Shown here one piece after another: positions 6,723-16,492 of a stretch of DNA of 16,492 nt. Position numbers and translations under genes: made by a program. Under the pieces are notes generated by a model. It ran no database searches, was not told the DNA's origin, and saw nothing but the letters and a program-made list of their open reading frames with translations. The stretch's first letter is position 1; each line of letters starts with the position of its first letter. This stretch comes from an uncultured Burkholderiaceae bacterium (GTDB lineage: Bacteria > Pseudomonadota > Gammaproteobacteria > Burkholderiales > Burkholderiaceae_C), in the NCBI GenBank assembly GCA_938022295.1, contig CALIDR010000310.1, forward strand, positions 1-16,492, written 5' to 3'.

Positions 6723-6750
6723 CCGAAGGCCGGCGCGGGCCGGCCTTCGG
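6723..6750 (-). terminator. Perfect 12-bp hairpin after hppA
   Basis: CCGAAGGCCGGC (6723-6734) and its exact complement GCCGGCCTTCGG (6739-6750) flank a 4-base loop, forming a very stable hairpin 20 bases past the hppA stop. On the - strand only a short TTT run follows, so it is a likely but not classical intrinsic terminator. It would limit read-through into the acoX-like gene. Confidence 0.65.
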
Positions 6751-6769
6751 ATCCAGGGGTGGGTGGCGT

Positions 6770-8914
<2,145 letters not shown>

Positions 8915-8920
8915 GAACGT

Positions 8921-8930
8921 CTCTCCTTCC
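8921..8930 (-). promoter_or_regulatory. Strong ribosome binding site of hppA
   Basis: On the - strand this reads GGAAGGAGAG, ending 6 bases before the hppA ATG. It is the best Shine-Dalgarno match in the window and suggests high expression of the membrane pump. Confidence 0.75.
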
Positions 8931-9115
8931 TCTCGTTGCGAACCCGTTGGGTGACGCGCCCGCGGTGGATTCTCGATGGTCGGCAGCGGCCGGGCAGGCG
9001 CGACGCGGCGCGGATGCTACCGGAAACCTCGCGGTGATCCCGCGGCGGCGGCAGCGGGCAAACCCGGCCCGCGCGCGGGGCGGGACGGCCGTCAGTCGGC
9101 GGCAAGGCCGGTTCC

Positions 9116-9121
9116 TACAAT
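9116..9121 (+). promoter_or_regulatory. Possible -10 element for ppa
   Basis: TACAAT matches the sigma-70 -10 consensus at five of six bases and lies 28 bases before the ppa ATG. No convincing -35 is seen 16-18 bases upstream. The rest of the 235-base hppA/ppa intergenic region shows no clear operator; on the other strand TAGCAT (complement of 9013-9018) is a weak -10 candidate for hppA. Confidence 0.35.
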
Positions 9122-9149
9122 CCGGAACACCGCCGCCCCGAGCACCGCC

Positions 9150-9692
9150 ATGAGCCTGCACAACGTGACCCCCGGCGCCAAGGCGCCCGAAGAGTTCAAC
9201 GTCATCATCGAGATCCCGATGAGCGGCGACCCGATCAAGTACGAGGTCGACGAGGAGACGGGTGCGCTGTTCGTCGACCGTTTCATGGGCACGTCGATGC
9301 ACTACCCGTGCAACTACGGCTACATCCCGCAGACGCTGGCCGACGACGGCGACCCGGTCGACGTGCTCGTGATGACGCCGGTGCCGCTGATTCCGGGGGT
9401 GGTCGTCACCTGCCGGCCGATCGGCGTGCTGAAGATGCAGGACGAGGCCGGGGGCGACCACAAGCTGCTCGCGGTGCCGATCGACAAGATCCTGTCGATC
9501 TACAGCCAGTGGAAGAAGCCCGAGGACCTGAACCCGCTGCGGCTGAAGACGATCCAGCACTTCTTCGAGCACTACAAGGACCTCGAGCCGGGCAAGTGGG
9601 TCAAGGTCGAGGGCTGGGGCGGGCCCGACGAGGCGCGCCAGGAAGTGGCCGACGGCATCGCCAACTATCAGCGCGTCAAGTCCGCGCGCTGA
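9150..9692 (+). CDS. ppa: Soluble family I inorganic pyrophosphatase
   Basis: This 180-residue cytoplasmic enzyme hydrolyses pyrophosphate to two phosphates and pulls biosynthetic reactions forward. The active-site residues of the E. coli enzyme all appear, shifted by one: Glu21, Lys30, Glu32, Arg44, Tyr56, Asp66, Asp68, Asp71 (in DDGDPVDVLV, 65-74), Asp98, Asp103, Lys105, Tyr142 and Lys143. The length is typical for the bacterial hexameric type (about 176). ATG 9150 is chosen because the family N-terminus begins within a few residues of it; upstream in-frame sequence is not conserved in character. The ribosome binding site is weak. The gene is divergent from hppA. A hairpin at 9706-9731 probably ends its transcript before the M16 peptidase gene. 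Confidence 0.95.
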   Translation: MSLHNVTPGAKAPEEFNVIIEIPMSGDPIKYEVDEETGALFVDRFMGTSMHYPCNYGYIPQTLADDGDPVDVLVMTPVPLIPGVVVTCRPIGVLKMQDEAGGDHKLLAVPIDKILSIYSQWKKPEDLNPLRLKTIQHFFEHYKDLEPGKWVKVEGWGGPDEARQEVADGIANYQRVKSAR

Positions 9693-9705
9693 CGCGCGCC
9701 GCGAG

Positions 9706-9731
9706 CCGCCGCCCCCGGTGGGGCCAGGCGG
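9706..9731 (+). terminator. Candidate hairpin after ppa
   Basis: CCGCC-GCCCC (9706-9715), a 4-base loop, GGGGC (9720-9724), a 2-base bulge and GGCGG (9727-9731) form a 10-bp stem-loop starting 13 bases after the ppa stop. There is no T-run, so termination is plausible but unproven. Confidence 0.4.
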
Positions 9732-9879
9732 TGCCGCCGATGGCGCGATGCATGCCGGCCGCGGCGCAGCCGGCGGCTCGGGGTTATGCTGCGCGCGCCT
9801 TTGGGAACCTGCGCTGCGGCGCGGGGCACCAAGAGCCGCCGGCGTCGGGCGACGCCGCGTCGCACCCCCCGATCCGCCG

Positions 9880-12606
9880 ATGACACCGATCCTGCCGATC
9901 GCGCGCCTGTGGGCGCTGTTGCTGCTGCTGCTGTCGTTCGCTGCCGCCGCGCAGCCGCTGCCCGCGGGCGTCGCGCGCGGCGCCTCCGTCGAGGGCATCG
10001 ACGAATACCGGCTCGCCAACGGCCTGCAGGTGCTGATGGTGGTCGACGATTCGAAGCCGACGACGACGGTGAACCTGACGGTGCGCGTCGGCTCGCGGCA
10101 CGAGAACTACGGCGAGACCGGCATGGCGCACCTGCTCGAGCACATGCTGTTCAAGGGGTCGCCGACGACGCGCAACCCCTGGGCCGAGCTGTCGCGGCGC
10201 GGCCTGCGCGCCAACGGCACGACGTCGCTCGACCGCACGAACTACTTCGCCAGCTTCGCCGCCAACGACGAGCACCTGCAGTGGTACCTGTCGTGGCTCG
10301 CCGACGCGATGGTCAACAGCCTGATCGACGCCGACGACCTGGCCACCGAGATGCCCGTCGTGCGCAACGAGATGGAGATGGGCGAGAACAACCCGGGGCG
10401 GGTGCTGCTGCAGCAGACGCTGGCGACGATGTACCGCTGGCACAACTACGGCAAGGCGACGATCGGCGCGCGCAGCGACGTCGAGAACGTCGACATCGAG
10501 CGCCTGCGCGCCTTCTACCGCGCCCACTACCGGCCCGACAACGCGACGCTGATCGTCTCCGGCACGTTCGACAAGGCGCGCACGCTGGCATGGGTGGCCG
10601 ACAGTTTCGGCCGCATCCCGAAGGCGAGCGGGCCGCTGCCGGCGACGCACACGCTCGAGCCGCCGCAGGACGGCGAGCGCAGCGTCACCGTGCGGCGCGT
10701 CGGCGGCAGCCCGCTGCTGTTCGCCGCCTACCACGTGCCGCCGGGCTCGGCGCGCGAGCACGCGGCGGTCGAGCTGCTCGCGCTCGTGCTCGGCGACACG
10801 CCGAGCGGGCGGCTGCACCGCGCGCTCGTCGACGCGGGGCTCGCCTCGGGCAGCTTCGCGTCGGCGTGGTCGCTCGCCGAGCCGGGGGTGGCGCTGTTCG
10901 GCGCCCAGCTCGGGCCGGGGCAGGACGTCGAGCGCGCGCGCGCGGCGCTGGTGGCCACGCTCGAGGGGCTGGCCGAACAGCCGGTGACGGCCGAGGAGGT
11001 CGAGCGGGCGCGCAACCTGTGGCTCAACGACTGGGAAGCGGGCTTCGCCGACCCCGAGCGCGTCGGCGTCGAGCTGTCGGAGGCGATCGCGCTGGGCGAC
11101 TGGCGGCTGTACTTCCTCGCCCGCGACCGCGTGCGCGCGGCGGGCGTGGCCGACGTGCAGCGGGTGGCCGAGCAGTACCTCGTCAAGGCCAACCGCACCG
11201 TGGGCACCTACCTGCCGACCGACCAGCCGCTGCGCGCGCCGGCGCCCGGGCGGGTCGACGTCGCGGCGCAGCTGAAGGAATTCGTGCCGCAGCCGGCCGC
11301 GCCGCGCGTGGCCGCGTTCGACGCCTCGCCGGCGAACATCGACGCGCGCACCGAGCGCTTCGCGCTGCCGGTGGGGCTGCAGGCGGCGCTGCTGCCCAAG
11401 CCCACGCGCGGCAACGCGGTGCACGTCGTGCTGACGCTGCGCCACGGCGACGAGAAGAGCCTCGCCGGCTGGGGCGAGGTGCCGTCGATCACGGCGGCGC
11501 TGCTCGACAAGGGTGCCGGCGGGCTCGACCGCCAGCAGATCCAGGATCGCCTGGCCGCGCTGCAGAGCGAGCTCTCGGTGTCGGGCCGCCCGGGCGTGGT
11601 CAACGTCACGCTGCGCACGCGGCGCGAGCACGTGGTGCCGGCGATCGAGCTCGTCGCGCGGCTGCTGCGCGAGCCGGCGTTTCCCGAGGCGGCGCTCGAC
11701 GAGGCGCGGCGCCAGCGCCTGGCCGGCCTGCAGGCGCAGCGCGACAACCCGGAAGCGATCGTCGCCAACCAGCTCGCGCGCCACGGCAACCCGTACCCGC
11801 GCGGCGACGTGCGCCACGCCCGCACGTTCGACGAGATCGCGGCCGACGTCGAGGCGGTGAGCCTGCAGCGCGTGCGCGACTACCACGCCGGGTTCTACGG
11901 CGCGTCGCACGCCCAGTTCGCCGCGGTGGGCGACTTCGACGCCGCCGCCGTGCGCGGCGCGCTCGAAGCCGCGTTCGGCGACTGGCGCAGCCCGCGCCCC
12001 TACGCCCGCGTGCCGCAGCCGGTGCTCGAAGCGGCGCCGGTGCGCCTGGTGACGCTGACGCCCGACCGCCAGAACGCCGTGCTCGGCGTGCAGCTGCCGG
12101 TGCCGCTGACCGACGCCTCGCCCGACTACCCGGCGTTCATGGTCGCCAACTTCGTGCTCGGCGGCGGCGACTCGCGCCTGCACACCCGCATCCGCGAGCG
12201 CGAGGGCCTGTCGTACGCGACCTACAGCTTCGTCGACTGGAGCTCGTTCGAGCCGAGCTCGATGTGGGTGTCGCGCACGATCCATGCCCCGCGCGACCGC
12301 GAGCGCGTCGAGCAGGTGTTCGCCGACGAGGTGGGGCGCGCGCTGCGCGAGGGCTTCACCGCCGCCGAGGTCGAGGCGGCCAAGCAGGCGCTGCTCAGCC
12401 GCCGGCGCCTGAACCGCGCGCAGGACGACGTGCTCGCCTCGGCGCTCGCGCACAACCTCTACCTCGGGCGCACGATGCAGGTCTCGCAGCAGGTCGACGA
12501 CGCGATCGCGGCGCTCGACGCGGGCGCCGTCAACGCGGCGCTGCGCCGCTACCTCGCGCCGGAGCGCTTCGCGCAGGCGCTGGCCGGCGACTTCAGGCAG
12601 CCGTGA
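9880..12606 (+). CDS. Secreted M16 family zinc metallopeptidase (pitrilysin-like, two M16 modules)
   Basis: This 908-residue protein starts with a signal peptide (basic start, then a leucine run at about 11-20 and an AAAA/Q cleavage region near 21-25), pointing to the periplasm. The N-terminal M16 module has the inverted zinc motif HLLEH (84-88) with the third ligand Glu164 in RNEMEMGENN, exactly the spacing of active M16 enzymes. The C-terminal half is a second M16 module without HxxEH but with the substrate-binding region GGGDSRLHTRIREREGLSYATYS, where the Arg/Tyr pair is conserved. This one-chain, active-plus-inactive layout is typical of pitrilysin-like bacterial peptidases of about 900 residues that degrade peptides. 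No Shine-Dalgarno is obvious before ATG 9880; TATGCT at 9785-9790 is a weak -10 candidate. Its 3' end overlaps the convergent gene by 14 bases. The natural substrate is unknown. Confidence 0.9.
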   Translation: MTPILPIARLWALLLLLLSFAAAAQPLPAGVARGASVEGIDEYRLANGLQVLMVVDDSKPTTTVNLTVRVGSRHENYGETGMAHLLEHMLFKGSPTTRNPWAELSRRGLRANGTTSLDRTNYFASFAANDEHLQWYLSWLADAMVNSLIDADDLATEMPVVRNEMEMGENNPGRVLLQQTLATMYRWHNYGKATIGARSDVENVDIERLRAFYRAHYRPDNATLIVSGTFDKARTLAWVADSFGRIPKASGPLPATHTLEPPQDGERSVTVRRVGGSPLLFAAYHVPPGSAREHAAVELLALVLGDTPSGRLHRALVDAGLASGSFASAWSLAEPGVALFGAQLGPGQDVERARAALVATLEGLAEQPVTAEEVERARNLWLNDWEAGFADPERVGVELSEAIALGDWRLYFLARDRVRAAGVADVQRVAEQYLVKANRTVGTYLPTDQPLRAPAPGRVDVAAQLKEFVPQPAAPRVAAFDASPANIDARTERFALPVGLQAALLPKPTRGNAVHVVLTLRHGDEKSLAGWGEVPSITAALLDKGAGGLDRQQIQDRLAALQSELSVSGRPGVVNVTLRTRREHVVPAIELVARLLREPAFPEAALDEARRQRLAGLQAQRDNPEAIVANQLARHGNPYPRGDVRHARTFDEIAADVEAVSLQRVRDYHAGFYGASHAQFAAVGDFDAAAVRGALEAAFGDWRSPRPYARVPQPVLEAAPVRLVTLTPDRQNAVLGVQLPVPLTDASPDYPAFMVANFVLGGGDSRLHTRIREREGLSYATYSFVDWSSFEPSSMWVSRTIHAPRDRERVEQVFADEVGRALREGFTAAEVEAAKQALLSRRRLNRAQDDVLASALAHNLYLGRTMQVSQQVDDAIAALDAGAVNAALRRYLAPERFAQALAGDFRQP

Positions 12607-13780
12607 CGGGGGCGCGGAACGGGTTGCGCTCGTTGAGCTCGTCGACGTAGAGCGCGAGGTGCTCGCCCTCGCGGGCGAGGAAGTCGGCCACGGCGTCGGC
12701 GAAGCGGGCGTCGCGCAGCCAGTGCGCCGACGCGGTGCCCACCGGCAGCAGGCCGCGCGCCATCTTGTGCTCGCCCTGCGCGCCACCCTCGAAGCGGCGG
12801 TAGCCGAGTTCGAGGCACCACGCGAGCGGCCGGTAGTAGCACGCCTCGAAGTGCAGGCACGGCACGTACTCGGTGGCGCCCCAGTAGCGGCCGTAGGCGG
12901 CGCGGCGCTCGGGGTCGATCGCGATCAGCGAGCACGCGATGCGCTCGCCGCCGCGCCAGGCGACGAACAGCAGCCAGTGCTCGGGCATCGATCGCGCCAT
13001 CGCGGCGAAGAAGGCGCGCGTCAGATACGGCGTCGAGTGGTGGGCGCGGTACGTCAGCGTGTAGCAGCGGTGGAAGAAGTCCCACAGCGCGTCGTCGATC
13101 TCGGCGCCGCGGTGCACCGTGAACGTGACGCCGGCTTCGGCGACGCGGCGCCGCTCCTGGGCGATCTTCTTGCGCTTGTCGCGCTGCAGCCGCGCGAGCA
13201 GGTCGTCGAAGCCCGCCAGCGGCGCGTCGGCCGGCTGCGTCCAGTGGAACTGCACGCCTTCGCGCAGCAGCCAGCCGGCGCGCGCGAACGCGGCGCGGTC
13301 GACGTCGTCGACGAACAGCACGTGCGCCGACGACAGCTTCGCGCGCCGCGCGAAGGCGCCGATCGACTGCACGAGCACGTCGCGCACCGCGTCGTCGGCG
13401 GCGAGCAGCCGCGTGCCCGGCACCGGCGTGAACGGCACCGCGGCGAGCAGCTTCGGGTAGTACGCGAGGCCCGCACGCCGGTACGCGTCGGCCCAGGCCC
13501 AGTCGAACACGTACTCGCCATACGAGTGGCCCTTCAGGTACAGCGGGCAGGCGCCGACGAGCCCGCCGCCGCGCTCGACGGTGACGAACCGCGGCGCCCA
13601 GCCGGTGTCGGGCACCGCGCTGCCGGAGGCGTGCAGCGCGGCGAGGTACTCGTGACGCAGGAACGGCGTCGGCGCGGCCTGCACCGCCAACAGCGCGTTC
13701 CACGCCCGGGCATCGATCGCCGCCGGGTCGTCGTGGAAGCGGATGACATATTCTTCGTGGATGGATGCGCCGTCCGCCAT
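12593..13780 (-). CDS. FemAB-like / GNAT-fold protein of the DUF482 family
   Basis: This 395-residue, probably cytoplasmic protein resembles the DUF482 group, often labelled 'peptidoglycan biosynthesis protein' because of a distant likeness to FemAB aminoacyl transferases. Family-typical blocks are YLKGHSYGEYVFDWAWADAY (81-100), YYPKLLAAVPFTPVPGTRLL (107-126) and EGGAQGEHKMARG (331-343), followed by a conserved SAHW (351-354). A basic segment RDKRKKIAQERRR (200-212) lies between the two halves. Its biochemical role is not established, and I do not assign one. It is divergent from nadE with only 15 bases between the starts, and overlaps the M16 peptidase gene by 14 bases at its 3' end. No clear ribosome binding site precedes the ATG. 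Confidence 0.8.
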   Translation of the reverse strand: MADGASIHEEYVIRFHDDPAAIDARAWNALLAVQAAPTPFLRHEYLAALHASGSAVPDTGWAPRFVTVERGGGLVGACPLYLKGHSYGEYVFDWAWADAYRRAGLAYYPKLLAAVPFTPVPGTRLLAADDAVRDVLVQSIGAFARRAKLSSAHVLFVDDVDRAAFARAGWLLREGVQFHWTQPADAPLAGFDDLLARLQRDKRKKIAQERRRVAEAGVTFTVHRGAEIDDALWDFFHRCYTLTYRAHHSTPYLTRAFFAAMARSMPEHWLLFVAWRGGERIACSLIAIDPERRAAYGRYWGATEYVPCLHFEACYYRPLAWCLELGYRRFEGGAQGEHKMARGLLPVGTASAHWLRDARFADAVADFLAREGEHLALYVDELNERNPFRAPVTAA

Positions 13781-13795
13781 GCAGGGTCACCGGGC

Positions 13796-15475
13796 TTGAA
13801 GATCGCCGTCGCGCAAGTCAATGCCACCGTCGGCGACCTGGCCGGCAACGCGCGGCTGGTGGCCGAGGCGGCGCGCGCCGCGCACGCTGGCGGGGCGACG
13901 GTGGTGGTCGCCCCCGAGCTGGTGCTCAGCGGCTACCCGCCGGAGGATCTGCTGCTCAGGCCGGCGTTCATGCTCGCCTGCGAGCGCACGCTGCACGAGC
14001 TGGCGCGGGAGCTGGCGCACTGCGAGGGACTGCATCTGGTCGTCGGACACCCGCACCGGTTCGGCGATCGCGACGATGTTAGGACCAAGTCGCTCGCGGT
14101 GCCGCGGCGCTTCAACGCCGCCTCGGTGCTGGCGGGGGGACGCGTCGTCGCGACGTACTGCAAGCGCGAGCTGCCGAACTACCAGGTGTTCGACGAGCGG
14201 CGCTACTTCGCCTCGGGGCGCGACGCCGGGCTCGACCCCGTCGTGTTCGACGCCGGCGGCGTGCGCATCGGCCTGCTGATCTGCGAGGACGCCTGGTTCG
14301 ACGAGCCGGCGCGCGCCGCCAAGGCGGCCGGCGCGCAGGTGCTGGCGGTGCTCAACGCGTCGCCGTTCCACCTCGACAAGGCGGACGAGCGCGAACAGCG
14401 CATGGCCGATCGGGCGCGCGACGTCGCGCTGCCGCTGCTGTACGCGCACCTGGTGGGCGGCCAGGACGAGATCGTGTTCGACGGCGCGTCGTTCGCCGTC
14501 GACGCGCAGGGGCGGCTGGCCGCGAGGGCGCCGAGCTTCGAGCCGGCGCTGCTCGAGGTCGAGGTCGACGGCGGCGCCGTGCGCGGCGCGGTCGCGCCGC
14601 TGCCCGAGCCGCTCGCGCAGGCCTGGGGCGCGCTCGTGCTCGGCGTGCGCGACTACGTCGGCAAGAACGGCTTCCCGGGGGCGATCATCGGGCTTTCGGG
14701 GGGCATCGACTCGGCGCTCGTGCTCGCGATCGCGGTCGACGCGCTCGGCGCCAGCCGGGTGCGCACCGTCATGATGCCGTCGCCCTACACGGCCGAGATC
14801 TCGTGGCTGGATGCGCGCGCGATGGCGCGCCGGCTCGGCGTGCAGCACGACGAGATCGCGATCGCGCCGATGTTCGACGCCTTCCGCGCCGCGCTGGCGC
14901 CGGTCTTCGCCGGCCGGCCCGAGGACACGACGGAGGAGAACATCCAGGCGCGCATCCGTGGCACGCTGCTGATGGCGCTGTCGAACAAGACCGGCTCGAT
15001 CGTGCTGACGACCGGCAACAAGAGCGAGATGGCCACCGGCTACTGCACGCTGTACGGCGACATGGCCGGCGGCTTCGCGGTGATCAAGGACGTCGCCAAG
15101 ACGCTCGTGTACCGGCTTGCCGAGTGGAAGAACCGCCAGCCCCACGTGCGCGCCGACGGCACCGTCGGGCCGGTGATCCCCGAGCGCATCATCACCCGGC
15201 CGCCGTCGGCCGAGCTGAAGCCGAACCAGACCGACCAGGACAGCCTGCCGCCGTACGACGTGCTCGACGCGATCCTCGCCCGCTACATGGAGGACGACCA
15301 GAGCATCGACGAGATCGTCGCCGCCGGCTTCGAGCGCACCACGGTGGAGCGCGTGGCGCACCTGATCAAGGTCAACGAGTACAAGCGCCGCCAGGCGCCA
15401 GTGGGCATCCGGATCACCCACAGAGCCTTCGGCCGCGACTGGAGATACCCCATCACGTCGAGGTTCCGTGCTTAA
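13796..15475 (+). CDS. nadE: Glutamine-dependent NAD+ synthetase
   Basis: This 559-residue enzyme makes NAD+ from deamido-NAD+ and ATP, using ammonia released from glutamine by its own N-terminal domain. The nitrilase-type glutaminase domain (about 1-265) shows the catalytic triad Glu41 (APELVLSGYPPED), Lys123 (YCKRELPNYQ) and Cys163 (LLICEDAW). The synthetase domain begins near 275, with the ATP-binding loop SGGIDS (301-306) and the conserved TTGNKSEMATGYCTLYGDMAGG stretch. The TTG at 13796 gives the family N-terminus MKIAVAQVNATVGD; there is no in-frame ATG or GTG nearby, and AGGG (13783-13786) is a partial ribosome binding site. A PII gene follows after 33 bases and is probably co-transcribed; PII proteins are known to control this class of NadE. 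Confidence 0.95.
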   Translation: MKIAVAQVNATVGDLAGNARLVAEAARAAHAGGATVVVAPELVLSGYPPEDLLLRPAFMLACERTLHELARELAHCEGLHLVVGHPHRFGDRDDVRTKSLAVPRRFNAASVLAGGRVVATYCKRELPNYQVFDERRYFASGRDAGLDPVVFDAGGVRIGLLICEDAWFDEPARAAKAAGAQVLAVLNASPFHLDKADEREQRMADRARDVALPLLYAHLVGGQDEIVFDGASFAVDAQGRLAARAPSFEPALLEVEVDGGAVRGAVAPLPEPLAQAWGALVLGVRDYVGKNGFPGAIIGLSGGIDSALVLAIAVDALGASRVRTVMMPSPYTAEISWLDARAMARRLGVQHDEIAIAPMFDAFRAALAPVFAGRPEDTTEENIQARIRGTLLMALSNKTGSIVLTTGNKSEMATGYCTLYGDMAGGFAVIKDVAKTLVYRLAEWKNRQPHVRADGTVGPVIPERIITRPPSAELKPNQTDQDSLPPYDVLDAILARYMEDDQSIDEIVAAGFERTTVERVAHLIKVNEYKRRQAPVGIRITHRAFGRDWRYPITSRFRA

Positions 15476-15508
15476 ATCGTCCGCAGTGTCCAGCCTGCGG
15501 AGTGCGCG

Positions 15509-15847
15509 ATGAAGCAGATCACCGCCATCATCAAGCCGTTCAAGCTCGAGGAAGTGCGCGAGGCGCTCGCCGAGGTCGGCGTCTCTGGCCTGACGGTGAC
15601 CGAAGTCAAGGGCTTCGGGCGCCAAAAGGGCCACACCGAGCTGTACCGCGGCGCCGAGTACGTGGTCGACTTCCTGCCCAAGGTCAAGGTCGAGGTCGTC
15701 GTCAAGGACGACGACGTCGAGCGCAGCATCGAGGCGATCGTGAAGGCGGCCAAGACGGGCAAGATCGGCGACGGCAAGATCTTCGTCACCCCGGTCGAGC
15801 AGGTCGTGCGCATCCGCACCGGCGAGACCGACGAGGCGGCGATCTGA
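15509..15847 (+). CDS. glnB: Nitrogen regulatory PII protein (GlnB/GlnK family)
   Basis: This 112-residue protein is a canonical PII signal transducer that senses ATP/ADP, 2-oxoglutarate and, through uridylylation, glutamine. The T-loop is intact with Tyr51 (ELYRGAEYVVDF), the residue modified by GlnD. The B-loop/PROSITE region lies at KTGKIGDGKIFV (87-98), and the C-terminal VRIRTGETDEAAI is typical. The start has GCGGAG at 15497-15502. Being next to nadE rather than amtB suggests a GlnB-type rather than a GlnK-type role, though sequence alone does not settle this. Published work on other proteobacteria shows PII binding to glutamine-dependent NadE, so the pairing probably reflects a functional link between nitrogen status and NAD+ supply. 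Confidence 0.92.
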   Translation: MKQITAIIKPFKLEEVREALAEVGVSGLTVTEVKGFGRQKGHTELYRGAEYVVDFLPKVKVEVVVKDDDVERSIEAIVKAAKTGKIGDGKIFVTPVEQVVRIRTGETDEAAI

Positions 15848-15852
15848 AGGCG

Positions 15853-15876
15853 CGCCGGCAGGGCTTGGCGCCGGCG
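15853..15876. terminator. Weak candidate hairpin between convergent glnB and LOG gene
   Basis: CGCCGGC (15853-15859) and GCCGGCG (15870-15876) can form a 7-bp stem with a 10-base loop in the 31 bases between the two convergent stop codons. It could act on both strands. No T-run is present. Confidence 0.35.
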
Positions 15877-15878
15877 GC

Positions 15879-16460
15879 TCAGATGCGGCTGTAGTCGTCG
15901 GGCGCCGTCGCCCGAGCCGCCGCGGCGGCCAGGCGGTCGAGCAGGCGGTCGACGTCGGCCTCCACGATCAGCGCGCCGTGCTGGGCGTCGGAGACGAAGC
16001 CGCGCCGGTGCCCGGTGGCCATGAAGGCGAGCAGCTCGTCGTAGTAGCCGTCGACGTTGAGCAGCGCCACCGGCTTGTCGTGGTAGCCGAGCTGCTGCCA
16101 CGACCAGACCTCGTACAGCTCCTCGAGCGTGCCGATGCCGCCCGGCAGCGCCACGAAGGCCTCGGCGCGCTCGGCCATCCGCTGCTTGCGCTCGTGCATC
16201 GTCTGCACGACGTGCAGCTCGCTCAGCCCGCGGTGGCCGACTTCGCGGTCCATCAGCGCCTGCGGGATCACGCCGACGACGCGCGCCCCGGCGGCCAGCG
16301 CCGCGTCGGCGACGGTGCCCATCAGCCCGACCCTGCCGCCGCCGTAGACGAGGCTGCCGCCGCGCTCGCCGAGCCGCCGGCCGAGCTCGCGCGCGGCGGC
16401 GGCGAACACGGGGCCGTCGCCGAAGCGCGAGCCGCAGTAGACACAGACCGAAAGCGTCAT
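15879..16460 (-). CDS. LOG-family (TIGR00730) nucleoside 5'-monophosphate phosphoribohydrolase
   Basis: This 193-residue Rossmann-fold protein belongs to the LOG family, whose members cleave the N-glycosidic bond of (cytokinin) nucleoside 5'-monophosphates to release the free base and ribose 5-phosphate. The hallmark PGGIGTLEE lies at 106-114, with the preceding catalytic-site segment MHERKQRM at 88-95 and the nucleotide-binding GGGRVGLMG at 40-48. In bacteria many are annotated as 'lysine decarboxylase-like', a historical misnomer; PGGxGTxxE supports phosphoribohydrolase activity. The ATG at 16460 lies 32 bases from the window edge, and no strong ribosome binding site is visible, so upstream control cannot be judged. 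It converges with glnB. Whether it acts on AMP or on cytokinin-type nucleotides cannot be told from sequence. Confidence 0.88.
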   Translation of the reverse strand: MTLSVCVYCGSRFGDGPVFAAAARELGRRLGERGGSLVYGGGRVGLMGTVADAALAAGARVVGVIPQALMDREVGHRGLSELHVVQTMHERKQRMAERAEAFVALPGGIGTLEELYEVWSWQQLGYHDKPVALLNVDGYYDELLAFMATGHRRGFVSDAQHGALIVEADVDRLLDRLAAAAARATAPDDYSRI

Positions 16461-16492
16461 CGGGGCAGGAACGGGATCGGTACCGATTGTGC

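Noticed and set aside
9784..12786. 1000-residue open frame on the - strand opposite the M16 peptidase
   Set aside because: It is low-complexity Arg/Ala/Val/His sequence spanning a gene with a full zinc motif and signal peptide.
14070..14100. Slightly lower-GC stretch in nadE looking like an insertion
   Set aside because: The reading frame is intact, and a similar DVR.KS.AV.RR.NAASV stretch is, as I recall, normal in Burkholderiales NadE proteins.
13787..15634. 615-residue open frame on the - strand opposite nadE
   Set aside because: It has no domain, and nadE on the + strand has both complete catalytic domains.

Overview
The window is very GC-rich (well above 70% by eye) and almost fully coding. 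Gene content and order (glutamine-dependent nadE followed by glnB, a FemAB-like DUF482 gene divergent from nadE, a LOG-family gene, and AcoX/E1-type genes) suggest a betaproteobacterium of the order Burkholderiales, probably near the Rubrivivax/Leptothrix/Methylibium group. That placement is inferred from gene families and composition; no rRNA is present. I see no insertion sequence, tRNA, rRNA or CRISPR array, and no gap longer than 300 bases without a gene.

Region 1 (1-2484, + strand) is a tungstate-type ABC importer operon in the order permease, ATPase, binding protein (tupBCA). The genes are joined by two GTGA stop/start overlaps. Upstream lies a dyad (133-156) that resembles a ModE operator and could make the operon responsive to molybdate or tungstate.

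Region 2 (2630-6681) is the most unusual part. It holds a thiamine-diphosphate E1 alpha/beta pair of the acetoin/pyruvate dehydrogenase type, then an 82-residue protein that is only a lipoyl domain, then a short lipoate-protein ligase-like protein, all on the + strand and tightly packed. An AcoX-like, NAD-kinase-fold gene converges on them from the opposite strand. No E2 acyltransferase or E3 dihydrolipoamide dehydrogenase is encoded here. The set looks like an E1 that works with a free-standing lipoyl carrier and carries its own lipoylation enzyme.

Region 3 (6770-9692) has a membrane H+-pumping pyrophosphatase (hppA, - strand) divergent from the soluble pyrophosphatase (ppa, + strand). They share a 235-base intergenic region, so two different ways of consuming pyrophosphate sit back to back. 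A perfect 12-bp inverted repeat follows hppA and separates it from the acoX-like gene.

Region 4 (9880-13780) holds a secreted two-domain M16 zinc peptidase, with a FemAB/GNAT-fold DUF482 protein converging on it.

Region 5 (13796-16460) contains nadE (TTG start), then a PII protein gene (glnB-type) 33 bases downstream, then a LOG-family phosphoribohydrolase on the - strand. The nadE-PII pairing fits the known control of NAD synthetase by PII.
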